Of a stretch of DNA of 30,792 nucleotides, positions 1-10,669 are shown in pieces. Each line of letters opens with the position of its first letter. Position 1 is the stretch's first letter. The notes beneath the pieces are model-generated. The model had not been told where the DNA came from and did not search any database. It was given only the letters and a program-made list of their open reading frames with translations. The DNA is from Cerioporus squamosus (Eukaryota; Basidiomycota; Agaricomycetes; Polyporales; Polyporaceae), in assembly GCA_022592435.1 (NCBI GenBank), contig JABYQS010000323.1, positions 1 through 30,792 of the forward strand, read 5' to 3'. A program made the position numbers and the translations under genes.

Positions 1-2455
1 GCCTCTCCAACGACGAGATCTCCCGTCGCAATGCTATCTATTTGGACCTCCGAGGTGTACGTATTCATTATCCCCGCCTTTCACCATTCAGCGCTGACCT
101 CATATTCAACTCACAGAAGCTGCAGCGATGGTTCCGTTACCACGGGACTAAATCGCTGAAGCTCAACAAGTCCGACAACTCTCTGTCGAAGATCATCAAG
201 GCGTTCTCCTCGCAAAGCAAGCCCCCCCGTCGGATGCAGACTGTACAGTTTTACTCCAAACTCTACTATGACTCCCGCGTCAAGGCGATCGTCGACGCCG
301 AGTGGCCGAGGGTGGTGGCTGAAGCCGGGTCCAAAGGCGCAAAAATTCCGAAGAGGCTGAAGCACCAGAACAGTGTCCTTAACAGGATCTACAACTCCGA
401 GACGAAGGAGTTCCGGGACGCTTTGACGGCTCGTCGCGACGCCGAACACGAGGAGGAGGTCGCTGCATGGAAGGCGTCCAAGCTCGACTCGGGCGATGTT
501 CCCAAGACCCCTGAGGAGTTCGCAGAGTAAGTCGCACCCCCGTATTATCGACCTTCATCTCGCTAATGCTTGCTTTTTTTCCAGAGCGTTGGAAGAAGCC
601 TCTCATTGGCTTCCTTCTTTTCCGAAGCCCTCTCCAAACGCCTCGGTCTCAACGTCGCTGTTCTCATCACCGGCCCGATCGGCGACAAGGGAGGCAGGAT
701 CGATGTCAAGGCGTACGTATTTAATCTATGCTACCATCCGATCTACTGTCGCTAACTGGTCCACAGTGCCCATGCAGGGCAATCGCGGGGGTTGACCCCA
801 AAGATCTGGCCCGACTACGATCCTCAGGGCTACAAAGCCGTCATAAACTCTCTCCTTGCTTTCGCGAATGCCTGTTATAGTACGTACGCCTCTAGGTCAT
901 CTCCCTTCTACGTGCTTGTACTTACAGCGTTAATTAGGTCAACAGGAGTGCGACCGTCGTGCCCTTCCGGGCACGCTGCAACTGGACGGTCTGGACGGTG
1001 GCCAGCATATTCGAAGCTCCTCAGCCTCCCGGCCCCCCTCACCTTCTACCGCCGGGTCGTCGCGCCCTTCCTCACCTGCCGCGACCTCTAAGGTGTCGCG
1101 TCCGCTGCCGCCTGTACTTGTCGCAGTGGTAGAGTCCGCCCAGAAGGGCAAGAAACCAGCGTTGACGCAGGCCAGAGCTCAAGCTATGCCTGTCATGCCC
1201 CCGCCGCTGCGTATGGTTACTTCGGCACGCCGCACCGGGAACGGCTCGAGCGCCTTACCGAGTTTGGGTGCTTCAGCCACCTCGGAGGTTGCCGGCCAGA
1301 CGGTTTGCGCGCTTCCAATGACCATTCCCTCTCCCGCTACCACCACCACCACCACCACCACCGCCACCACCACTGCATCATCCCCTCCAGCAGCGTCGAC
1401 GACCTCGGGGGCGAGCTCGACATATGGTCGAGCTCCCCCCTCGACATCCTCTACAGCGTCGACAACCTCGTTGCTCATCGTTTTGCCGCCTCCCTTGGCC
1501 ACGTCATCCCGTTCAGCGACATCGTCGTTGCCCTCGACACCCTGTGCCACCTCTCCCGCCTCTCACCCCGAGCCCAGCGGAGGGCCTCCCAAGACCTCAA
1601 CAACCACGGCTTCGACGACCGCGGCAGTTGTTGCTCCCTCCACCCCTCCGGTCACCCCCTCGACTGCGTTGGAGCCCCCTGCCACGTCATCTCCCCCTGC
1701 CGGGACCTGCCTCCCTGGACCCGCCCCGTCTTCTCTTCCCTCGCCCTCCTCCGCCTCACAAGTCACCTCCTCTCCTCTCGTCGGCCCCCTCTCCAAGCTC
1801 GATGCTCGCAACTGCCCCTCGGAAATCGACCGCGTCGTCGATTATCTCATGACACACCAGGCATGGGGCGCCCTCTGGGAGCATTGCGTGGCAACGTACG
1901 TCGAGATAGAGAGGTTCGCTCAATTCGAGCCTCGGGGGACCCTTCAGCAGCCCACAGACAACCGCCCCCCCGAGGTGGCTGCCTGGATGAAGCGTGCTCG
2001 GAAGCTTGTCGATTTCCCCATCAACGACGTCGAGCGCTTTGGCGACGCCTGGTTGTCGTGGTGGCTCAACAACCAGCCCGATCGACTAGATGTCGACGAG
2101 GCCGTGTCCTCGGAGGTCGATTGGACAATCCTGTACATCACTGGCCCCAACGGCATCCGCCTCTTCCTCTTGACGCTGGCGTGGTGGGGTAGCGTCTTGG
2201 GCGACGATGAGGGTAGGGACAGGTGGGACAACGCCTTATCCAAGGTTCGGGTGGTCTTGGATCGTGTCTTGGTCGCCGCTGCGGCCGTCGAGGCCGGGGA
2301 AGAGGCCGAGACTGGTGAGGTTGACGCGCAGCCCAGGTGAGTCATCTGTGCCGACATCTACTTAGTACATCTGGACTGACGTGTCATGTAGGAAGCGTCG
2401 CAGGGGTGCTGGTGCGTCCACCAGCAACAAGAAGTCCCGCAGGGGCAAGCAGTAG
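1..2455 (+). CDS. 3' part of a basidiomycete-specific hypothetical protein (probable frame break)
   Basis: The 5' end lies outside the window. My exons are 1-56, 117-526, 585-712, 767-879, 938-2336 and 2392-2455, with introns of 54-60 bases that have good donors (GTACGT, GTAAGT, GTGAGT) and AG acceptors. The protein has an N-terminal globular part containing QFYSKLYYD and DAEWPRV, then LITGPIGDKGG and KIWPDYDPQG, then about 270 residues rich in Ser, Thr and Pro, then a conserved tail around YITGPNGIRLFLLTLAWWG. It ends in a basic, probably nuclear, tail (RKRRRG, KKSRRGK). From memory this is a repeated family in agaric genomes with no assigned function. The exon 585-712 does not keep frame: the family-like reading before the T run at 618-621 and the reading after it are offset by one base. 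Either one T is missing (pseudogene or sequence error) or splicing uses the AG at 585-586. The gene starting at 30474 appears to be a relative. Confidence 0.6.
1339..1374 (+). repeat. (ACC)n microsatellite inside coding sequence
   Basis: A run of ACC triplets with one GCC interruption, read as polythreonine in the frame of the surrounding gene and as polyhistidine one frame later. It lies in the Ser/Thr/Pro-rich linker, where length changes in steps of three would be tolerated. Confidence 0.85.
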
Positions 2456-2990
2456 GGCGTCCACCAGCAACGCTTCTCAGTCGTTCGTCCTCCGCCTCTT
2501 GACTCGCCGTCCTACCTTGCATTGCTCTACATCGCATAAGCTAGATTCATCTCTTGTCCTCGTTGCTGTTGTCGCCCTGCAATTCCTGTCCATACCATAC
2601 CTACTACCCTCAACTCTGTCGTTGTCATCATCATACACTTGCATTTCGGTATCTTAGCACATGACCTTCTTGTATTGCCCCGCCTAAGTCCTTGTCGCCG
2701 CTGTTCTTGCACCTTACCACGCTGTCTATATCTCTGCGCCCCTGCACTTGCTGTCTTACCCTCCGTCCATCAAATCTTGCTGTACATACATGTCCCGCTC
2801 TCATCGCTGCTGCCCAGCCCCGCATGTGTTATGGCACGTATCTTGTCATGTAATACTTGTATCCGCTCATAATGTGAAGTCATTTTCACCGTAACCCCCT
2901 GTGGGCTGCAAGTTGTTTGTGATCAAGGGTAAGCATGTGGTCTTGTTGTATTCCATGTGCATCTAACTCAACTCAGGTGTTGTGGTCTAG
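2456..2990. other. 3' flank without a supported gene
   Basis: This stretch follows the stop codon at 2453-2455. It is rich in C, T and A, with short spurious reading frames only. I see no splice-linked exons, no repeat and no structured RNA here. It probably holds the 3' untranslated region of the upstream gene. Confidence 0.5.
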
Positions 2991-3737
2991 GCTTATGCCC
3001 TTGGGGATGACTGCTTCTCTCGTGGCGTCCTCGTAGCTACACCGCGCGTCGTCGCCTCCATCTTCCACGCTCTACTGCTCGCCGCCCTCTTCCTAATCAC
3101 CCCTCGTCTCATCGCCGCGCCTGTCTTGGCATCAGGGTGCCGCGCCCGCTCCCTCTTCTCTCTGCCGCGCCTCTGTCTTCTCATCTTCGACATCCTCACT
3201 TCCCCGGCGACTACGTCTCGCCGCCAAGGTCCCGCGCTCAACACCTCCCCTCTTCGCTGCACCCTCGCCTTGCCGCCATTTTGCGCGCCCAGCCTCCTGT
3301 GACACGGTCGTGTCCTCTTTCTCGCCGCGCTCGCCTCGTCACCCCCACAACACGCTCACTTCGTCGCCTCCACAACACGCCCACCTTGTCGCTTCCGACA
3401 ACGCGCCCACCTCGTCGCCTCCATGACGTGCTCACCTTCTCGCCTCCACTACGCGCCTAGCTCGTCCCCTCGTCCATGCACCCACCCCACCACGCGTCTA
3501 CCACCTCGCCTCCACTACCCACCCACGTTGTCGCTCGCGCGTTGCAGGGCTCTGCTGCACGCGTGTGCTCATCTTACCCAGTCCACCATGCTTGACAAAC
3601 ACCCGCTACCTTCACACGCCCTCGCCCACCGCAACTCCCTGCCTTCACATGCCGTCGCCTCCCGCACGCCGTCGCCTCCCACACGCCCCCTCCTGCGCCG
3701 CGCCGCGTCGCCCACTGTCGTCCCCCTCACACCCTGT
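2991..3737. repeat. pyrimidine-rich low-complexity block with a degenerate ~27-base minisatellite
   Basis: The plus strand is strongly C/T-biased. Between about 3340 and 3520 a degenerate unit of roughly 25-30 bases recurs, each with a TCGTCGCCTCCA-like core followed by an AC(A/G)CGCCCAC-like part. A second loose series with CACGCC(G/C)TCGCC lies near 3600-3700. Stop-free frames on both strands are explained by the base composition. It lies beyond the array of repeat copy A and may belong to the same element. Confidence 0.55.
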
Positions 3738-4084
3738 CAAGGTACATGACCCCTCAGCTGATGACGCCGAACTGGAGGTTGACGGCGAGCAAGGATGCTG
3801 GGTCGACGATGGTGAGCCAGAATGCGACGGCGAGCGTGATCCCAGGTGGGGAGCGTGAGCACGAGGTCGTCTATGGCGAGCTTGAGGCCTGGCGTCATTG
3901 CGAGCACGAGGTCACCGAAGGTGAGGGTTGAGGCTGGAGGGTTATCAGCGGCAGGGTTTGGGGCGCTGGCTGCGTGCCAGTGGACCGCTTGGGCGCGGCT
4001 TCGCCGCGGCAACTTGGCAGCGCGCGATGGCGGCGGCAGTGCTGGAGAGCTCGAGCGCAGCCTTTCGAAGGCGCAGCCGCCGCC

Positions 4085-4345
4085 CCCGCTGGGGCGCGCT
4101 GGTGGGCGCGACGGCGGTGGCAGAGGGCGCGCTGGTGGGCGTGACGGCAGTGGCAGAGGGCGTGCTGGTAGGCGCAGTGGCAGCGGCGGCAGAGGGCGCA
4201 CGCTGGGGCACGCTGGCAGGCGCGATGGTGGTGGGCGCGCTGGTGGGCGCAGCGGCGGCGGCGGCGGCAGAGGGCGCGCTGGTAGGCGCAGTGGCAGCGG
4301 CGGCGATGGCGGCAGAGGGCGCGCGCTGGGGCAGGGTGCTGTAGT
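4085..4345 (-). repeat. GC-rich minisatellite of repeat copy A
   Basis: Tandem units of about 33-36 bases built from GAGGGCGCGCTGGTGGGCGC plus a GC(A/G)GTGGCAG-type spacer, with insertions of extra GGC triplets. All frames stay open because of composition. It lies directly next to the conserved head at 4346-4463, and the same arrangement (head followed by a GC-rich array) is seen in copy B at 19370-19940, although the array sequence differs. Confidence 0.75.
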
Positions 4346-4463
4346 GTAGCATATGTCATGCACAATGTATTCTCTACAGTAAAGACTGCGCCTGTCGTTA
4401 CTGCAGGAACTGCAGTGCGCTGCGCAGTCACTACAGTATAGTGCTATAATAGGTATACAAGGA
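4346..4463 (-). mobile_element. conserved head of a dispersed repeat element, copy A
   Basis: Read on the minus strand from 4463, this begins TCCTTGTATAC and continues through TATACTGTAGTGACTGC, GCACTGCA, CCTGC, GTAAC and TACTGTAGAGAATAC. Copy B at 19370 (plus strand) starts with the same 11 bases and matches over about 105 bases without a gap, at roughly three bases in four by eye. The match stops abruptly at the outer edge in both copies: 4464 onward is helicase coding sequence here, and unrelated DNA precedes 19370. I take this edge as the element terminus. The family is not recognised, and no terminal inverted repeat or target duplication could be defined. Confidence 0.6.
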
Positions 4464-5218
4464 CTGGTGGGATACGGCTGTCGAGCAGTCTATCGGGACT
4501 GGCGCCGCAAAACCAAAGTCGGTTACCGCTGCGTCTCCACCGAGCTTTGAAGATTCCGCCGCCAGAAGCTCAAAGGCAAAAGGCGCCATACGCAATATAG
4601 AAGTTGGACCTGACGGACGGACACCTATTGCGCTCTGCAAGAACTCTGCCCGGAAGGAGAATGCCCGCGTTTCCGTGACGGCTGAGGGAGACATCTACCT
4701 CCACGAGCTGACAACCACGAAGGGAAAGTCAAAGGACCAAGAGCTCTATCCATTGGTGGAGTTCCGCACTCAACACGGTGTGGAGATTCTCCTCGTTGTA
4801 CGCGAGGAGTTCCGTGTCGAGGACAACGAGGGGAGGGTTCTGGCCCGCCGCATCCAGGTGCGTCTGATCATTGCGCAACGAAATTTGGCCGGTAGAGCTG
4901 AACGGTATTGGCTCAGCTTCCGCTTGTCCTCGCCTGGGCAATGTCAATACATAAAAGCCAGGGCCAGACCATACAGCGGGTAAAGATTGACCTGCGTTGC
5001 GTGTTTGAAAAGGGACAGAGCTACGTCGCCCTTTCCCGCGCCGCATCATTGGAGGGACTTCAGGTGCTTGGGTTCGATCCTAAGAAGGTGCGGTCACGCC
5101 AGGTCTCCGTGAACATAGGAGATCCAATTTTGATGACGGTTCTATGGTCCAGGTGAAGGCCCATCCGAAGGTGGTACATTGGAGCACGACGTTGGAAGCC
5201 GCCTTGCCCAGTCAATGA
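4464..5218 (+). pseudogene. PIF1-like DNA helicase, 3' fragment
   Basis: Exons 4464-4857, 4917-5087 and 5153-5218 join in frame across introns of 59 bases (GTGCGT...CTCAG) and 65 bases (GTGCGG...TCCAG). The protein holds the last part of a PIF1/RRM3-type superfamily 1B helicase: [18 protein letters not shown] (motif V region), [19 protein letters not shown] (motif VI with the arginine), then FDPKK and the usual [10 protein letters not shown] end with a stop at 5216-5218. The Walker A, Walker B and motif III-IV regions are absent. The open frame runs back to the edge of repeat copy A at 4463, so the gene looks cut by that insertion or joined to it by a rearrangement. Its family normally acts in nuclear or mitochondrial DNA maintenance; this piece cannot hydrolyse ATP alone. 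Confidence 0.8.
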
Positions 5219-5903
5219 GATAGACATTCCCACTTTCTTGTTTGCCGCCAGGCATAGAAGTGCTACGTATACCCACTACGATACCCTGTTGGATGGGATT
5301 TACTTTGAATGGACCCTGACCCCAGTTGAGATGTCCTTTGCAAGAGAGCTAACGCCCCGAGACAACCACAATTCACTCAGAATGTACACAGCTTGAGATA
5401 CAGTTCAAGATAATAAGCATTCAGATGAGCGAGACTGTACAGACTAGACAACAACACTAATGCCAGTAAGCATGCAGAGCTCTATCGTAGTAATCGGTAA
5501 CGAGATTGCAGCATAGGTACAACAAGATCAATAATGAGTACAAGCGGCGTGGGGTACGGCATATCCAAATCGTACAGTAGGCTCCTGTGTAGGCGCGATA
5601 TAGTGGTGCGGGGAGTACTTCAAGAACAAGATAATGAGACGGTGAGATGCGGTGGCACATGTACCGTAGAGGACTTGGAGAGGCGGAGTCGTGTGCATAG
5701 CAATGCGCTAGAATACCATAAAGGGGTTTAAGAGTAAGATGTTGCATGCGTATGGGTATGGGTATTGATATCGATCCCTGGGCTGATTGGGGTATGTACC
5801 TATATGAGTCTGCAGGCGAGGATGAGGGGTATAGGTTGACGATCAAGACGGCGATGGGGATGTTGCAACTCTTTGGGATGCACTACACATAGGAGAGCGG
5901 ATA
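5219..5903. other. intergenic region between convergent genes
   Basis: No supported gene. It separates the helicase fragment (plus) from the Cys-cluster gene (minus), so it should contain both 3' ends. The sequence has a more even base composition than its neighbours, with only short unconnected frames. Confidence 0.5.
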
Positions 5904-7963
5904 CTAGTTCTTACCAGCTGGGTCGTTGTTGTTGAGAGCTGCCCAGGGGTCGTTCTTGATCTTGTTCGGCGTGGGCAAACCCTCGGGCTTGCGGAGCAGG
6001 GATGCGATGGTGCTGCTGCTTGTTGCTGAAGGTTCAGTGTTACCCATGAAGAGCGGGAACCACTCGTCATCGGAGGGGATGACGATGGGCTCGTCCGCGC
6101 TACCCATCCCTAGGATACCAACACGAGTGGTACGTCAGCGCACGACATAGCAAACGAGGAAGATCTACATACGGATGCGCTTGCTGGACTGCCCGGCCGG
6201 TGACGGCGACCGGAGACGCTTCTTGGAGTACGTAGCTGTCGAGGAAGACGCCTTCGAGGCGGTCGTGATTGAGGTCTATAATATAATCAGCAAAGATGAC
6301 AGAGCGCACCCACGGTGTGTTGGGCAGCGGAAGAGACAACATACCTTGTCGGCAAGCCGTTGGGACTGGCGAACAGGAACAGACGTCTTCTGGGAAGCGC
6401 TAGGCTTGCCTGAGGACAGGAAGAAGTCGTCGGCGCTGTCGTAATCGTCGGAGGATGATAAAGCAAAGAGGGACTTGCGGAGCTTGCGTGCAACCACACC
6501 CTTCCCTTTGTTGCGGGGTTGAGTAGCGGACGGGGGCGCCTCGACATCAGAAGCGTTGTCGATCATGTTGGCGTATGGCTGCTCAAGCTCTGAGTCCATG
6601 ACCGTGGCCGCGGTGTCGTCGCTCTCGCCCATCACCTCCGCCAGGTACTGTGGGAAGGTGCCATCCTTGACGTGCGCAAGAGCCTCTGTCAAGTTCTTGT
6701 AGATGCCTGGCTCAATGGGCAGACGTGTAACTAGACACCACATGTTAGCACGTCCTCCACAGGATCTAGTAAGAAGACGTACCGAAATGGAGGTTGCTGA
6801 CTTGGTTAGAATGCCCAGTACCTGACCGCACTCTGATGAGGTCGTTGCCGGTAATGCCGTCAGCATGCATGGGAATGAGCTTGCGGAAGTCCCTCATGCA
6901 GAGGGCGACGTGGGATTGCCGGAGTGAGGAGCCATCGTTTGGGCCGTCAAGAGCATCCATGAGCTCGTAGATACGCGGGAAGAGGCGTCGGAGAAAGGTG
7001 TTGATCTCAGCCGTGGTCCAGGTGCCGTGGATGACGATAGGCTCGCCGGTGTCAGGCATGGAGCCGCAGACAAAGCCCGCCGCACGCAGACGCTCCGTCT
7101 CCACCTTCGTCGGATACTTCTGGTTGTTGATCTCGAAGTCAGGAACCTCCAGCGTGCTCTCCTGAGAACGGACGACTTGGATTAGAAGACCGCCCACAAT
7201 GATGTAGATGGTGACTTACCGAGGTCTCCGACATCCCGTATGGGAGCAGAGTAACTTGACCAACCGCTGCCGTCTTGGAAGCACGGCGGTTCTATACAAG
7301 GATGGTCGCAGGTGAGACTCTGCCGGCAAAGAGGGAAAGACTACGCACCTGAGCGCTGCCAGAAGCGGCCTGCGCCGAGCGATGTCCAGGTCTAGTGCGG
7401 CGAACAGGCCCGACACTTCCAGCCGTAGGACGGAATCCTTCCACCGCCTCCTGATGCGCTTGGGATTTGGAGACACCGGTCGACGAAAACGCCTTGGTGG
7501 AGGTAGTGGACTTGGCCGAAGGGGTGGACTTGACGCGAGCGATGACCTCGGATATTGACTCCTGCTCGGCATGGGGAGCAGGCTGGGCCTGTGAGGCAGA
7601 GGGTCCCGCAGACGGGTGCTGAGTGAATGAGAGCGCGGGGAAGAAAGAAGCAGGCGCGCTGCCAGCGGTGCCTTCCACGGCCGCCAGGTCGTCGTCGTCG
7701 TCCTCTTCGGGGATAGAGTCCAACGACGACTCCCCCTTGCTGGAGGTGTGGAACCGGCGCGAGTGGCCACAGCTACGGCACTTATCCCCGCCCTTCTTCT
7801 TGGGGACGAAGTCCGGGCACAGGCAGGGATTGCCCACCTCGGTCACCGCAAAGCAGGGCTCTGCAGTAACGTCGGCGGCCTTGCTGCTCCCGCTCGGGAG
7901 CTTGCCTCGGCCTGAGCCACGGAGGCTGGAGCTCGAACGTGATGCCCGGGGGCTGAGGTACAT
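5904..7963 (-). CDS. hypothetical nuclear protein with an N-terminal Cys/His cluster
   Basis: Six exons: 7349-7963, 7220-7291, 6783-7161, 6345-6730, 6173-6275 and 5904-6109. They give 586 residues, with introns of 52-69 bases. The start is the first ATG in the frame. Residues 37-72 carry C-x9-C-x-C-x12-C-x2-C-G-H with a later histidine (around PCLCPDF and CRSCGHSRRFH), spacing that suggests zinc binding. A Ser/Pro-rich linker and an acidic stretch (EEDDDDD) follow. The central globular part includes VPDFEINNQKYPTK and DALDGPNDGSSLRQSHVAL. Near residues 502-519 is a bipartite nuclear signal (KKRLRSPSP then SKRIR). The product is not assigned to a named family. Similar short Cys clusters are common in repeated agaric proteins near KDZ elements, but I cannot tie this one to a specific role. 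Confidence 0.7.
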
Positions 7964-8371
7964 GACCGGAGATGAGAAATGAGGGAAGTGACGTGGATGC
8001 AGGGAGAGCGACGAGGGTTGCAAGCGGTGGTAGTAAGTAAAGACCGTGTAAGATGGAAAGAATGGGCAGAGATGAAATGAGTGGGTGCGGGTTGGTAGTT
8101 AATGAGCGACGTAGGCTAGGGAACAGGATAAGATGGTTGGGGACCGACGTGGCGAACAAGAGGGAGGAGGAAAGAGAGCGCGTAAGCGAGTTTTGTTCTC
8201 GCCTAAGGGAAATGATCCTTCTTGGGCGGCAATTCTCGTGTGTTTGAAATAGCGCCCGCACCAGTATGGCCAGCCGTCCTATGAGCGAGTATGTCATATT
8301 CCGAGAACATATTTGTGAGCGGGATGCAGAGTACATCGTAGGGTAGAACATACCATGTGAGCTACTCGGCC
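7964..8371. other. upstream region of the Cys-cluster gene
   Basis: This 408-base stretch lies between the start of the gene at 7963 and the stop of the integrase gene at 8372, both on the minus strand. Near 8160-8185 the minus strand is C/T-rich, as in many fungal core promoters. No convincing TATA element was seen. Confidence 0.4.
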
Positions 8372-10543
8372 CTAACCATCCTGCTCTATTAAGAGCGCGG
8401 TCATCAGCTCCAATCCCTGCGCCCACTCTACTGCGCGTCGCCACCAAATACCGAAGGGCAATTCAATTTCTTCTTGACGTCCTCCTCGGCCAAAGCTGAT
8501 GGTTTCAAAATCTCCGTATACTCCATTGATCCATTCTGCCGGGCTAACTCCAAGATGCTGTGGAACTCTCTCCTCAGTGCGCACCTGGTGAAGACATTGA
8601 AGGAATAACCCCTCCACCTGTTCGGAGAAGGGAGACGTGCTGCCAGGTACGGGAATTGGGGGATGCCGGACGTGTCGTTGTTGGTCATCGGCAACTTGGG
8701 CAGCGACATGGTCCTGGTCCTCTTGTTCTGGTTCATCGTCATTGTCGTCGTCCTCATCTTCGTCTTCGGATGTCTCCGAATCTGATGTCTCTGGATCGGA
8801 TGTGTCCAAAGCGACATCTGATGTCTCTGGGTCCATCTCGTCGGTGTCGATTGTTGAGCTGCCGGAACTGTCGGAAGATGTTGAGGATCTGTCATCGTCA
8901 TAATGACCTGCACCAGTCTGCCCGATGCGCGGATGTCTTGGTGGGCCAAGTGTGCCATAGCTTCGTGAGAGTATAGCGGGATCAATCTCATCATGATCAG
9001 TAGCTGGGAGGGAACCCTGCTGGAGCTTGGCCAAGAAGCGCATGTCCTAATGGTAATGAGTAAAACTAGTAACGCGAGCTAGGGATATCGCAGCGATACT
9101 AGTACTCACATTGGGAGTCATATTATGTCCTCTGCCGGAGACAGGATGCTTGTTCCATTCGTGCTGGAAGCTACAACAGTCCGCGTTGATATCGTCTAGG
9201 AAAAGCAGATGAAGGAGCCACAAGTGCTCGGGCTTCGAGGGATCAAGACCATGCCGCCGCTCCAGACGTGTGAAGAACGCCCGCCAGTATATGCAGAATT
9301 GGGTGCCAACTTCTACCCACATCCGCTCGATGCGCACATTACGGGTGGAGCTGGCAGAAGAGGGGGATGAAATTAACATGGTATAAGAACTTGCCGAGTT
9401 CAATGCCCACCTGCCCCACATGAACGAAGCCCGGTTTGCCCCTCGATGCTGGATCATCCAGATAGCAACCTCCATGTTCTCGCCACCACGATCACCGCGC
9501 ACCCGGGATGGTGCCCCGTATGTCGCAACGGCTTGCAAGAAAAGGTTGAGGACGGTCGAAGCAAGATTGTTCGTGTTTGCTCGAAGCATTAGCATCTGCT
9601 CCGAATCAGGGCGAGACTCGACTATTAGAGTAGCTGGAACTGCGTACCATACGATCGAAGCCGTCAGCACCTCCATGAAGGACGATGCCCCACCGGATTA
9701 GCTTGTGATGACCGTCAATGTGCCACAAATAATTTGGAAAGGGCACCGCATAAATTCGACGGTCTATGGTAGGACGTCTGCGGAGGATCTGCCGAAGACC
9801 GTCGACACGGCGTAAGGAGACCTTCACTCTGGCTTGCTGTACACGGAGGCCTTTGTCACCGAGCCATGCATAGGCATATCTCCAGCCCGACTTGGGCTTC
9901 AGCTCCTTGAAATGACGGAGGAGAAGGTCAAGGTCGTTGTCGGAGATGGGGGTAAATGAAGGAGAAGGGACATTGTGCTCCGCTAGCTGCTTGCGAACTG
10001 TGTGACGGGACACACCTAGGGCTCTTGCCAGCGCGCTTTTGGTGATCTTGCGTCCAGGCGACATCGCTTCCTGCAAAACCGCCGGATCAATGATCATCGC
10101 CGGTCGCCCTCGCTTGCCAGTCTGGACAAATGCTATGACTTGTGGCTTGTGCAGAATCTCCCGATGACTGAACAAAGAGTTAAGTAAGCGTTATAACTAG
10201 GTTCCGGCCTCTACGCTTACACAGCATCCACCGATCTCGCAGCGTCGTCAAGTTGAGCAATCAAAACGGTAAGCACCCTCTGACATTCTCCTCCCCAGAC
10301 ATGATCCCCGACTTGAACTGTGAGCTGCTGCATGATGGGGAGCATACGGACTGAGAGTCGTTCAGAATGAAGTCGCAACCGTATAGGATCCCCATCCTCT
10401 AAGCGGAGCAGCTGGCTTGACTGGTCGTAGGCTTCCGCAACTACTCCATGAGCCTGCTGTATAATTGCTGACCAAAAATGACCAGCAGGTCGAAGGGGAA
10501 GGTCTGGAAAATGAGCTGGTCGTAAATGAGGGCCAGATGCCAT
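8372..10543 (-). CDS. integrase-core (DDE) protein with N-terminal helix-turn-helix
   Basis: Exons 10221-10543, 9648-10167, 9411-9595, 9110-9350 and 8372-9046 give 647 residues. Introns are 52-63 bases with GTAAGC, GTACGC, GTGGGC and GTGAGT donors. Residues about 149-170 form a helix-turn-helix (ITKSALARALGVSRHTVRKQ). The RNase H-fold integrase core follows, with aspartates in WHIDGHHKLIRW (about D259) and RVRGDRGGEN (about D316) and a glutamate in VRIERMWVEVG (about E351). That leaves 34 residues between the second D and the E, the usual DD(34/35)E spacing. It continues with LLHLLFLDDIN and NKHPVSGRGHNMTPNDMRFL, then a long Ser/Asp/Glu-rich acidic tail. This agrees with the integrase-core family that is repeated in Agaricomycete genomes. 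No stop or frame break is visible, so the enzyme may be active or co-opted. It shares a 126-base divergent promoter with the BTB gene. Confidence 0.85.
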
Positions 10544-10669
10544 GTACACTTGAGGTCAGCCAGGAAGGGGCTAAAAAGGGCGGCTATCTGATGGGAGTTT
10601 GGTAGTACGCTGACTGGCGTTTAGCAGAAGCTTCTCTCACCCACGCTCGGACCGCGGCCACCTTTGGCT
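10544..10669. promoter_or_regulatory. short divergent promoter between the integrase and BTB genes
   Basis: Only 126 bases separate the two start codons. On the plus strand a CTAAAAAG word near 10570 sits about 100 bases before the BTB start, and a pyrimidine run (CTTCTCTCACCC) lies near 10630, a common fungal start-site context. Shared regulation of the two genes is an inference from the spacing. Confidence 0.5.

Noticed and set aside
1305..2192. Long second plus-strand frame overlapping the Ser/Thr/Pro-rich part of the left-edge gene
   Set aside because: The C-rich sequence lacks T/A-rich stop words in all frames. Only the frame that joins the conserved exons on both sides keeps family-like ends.
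3737..4431. Minus-strand Pro/Arg-rich and Cys/His-rich frames of up to about 208 codons
   Set aside because: They are products of the GC-rich minisatellite; every frame is open and the peptides are simple repeats.
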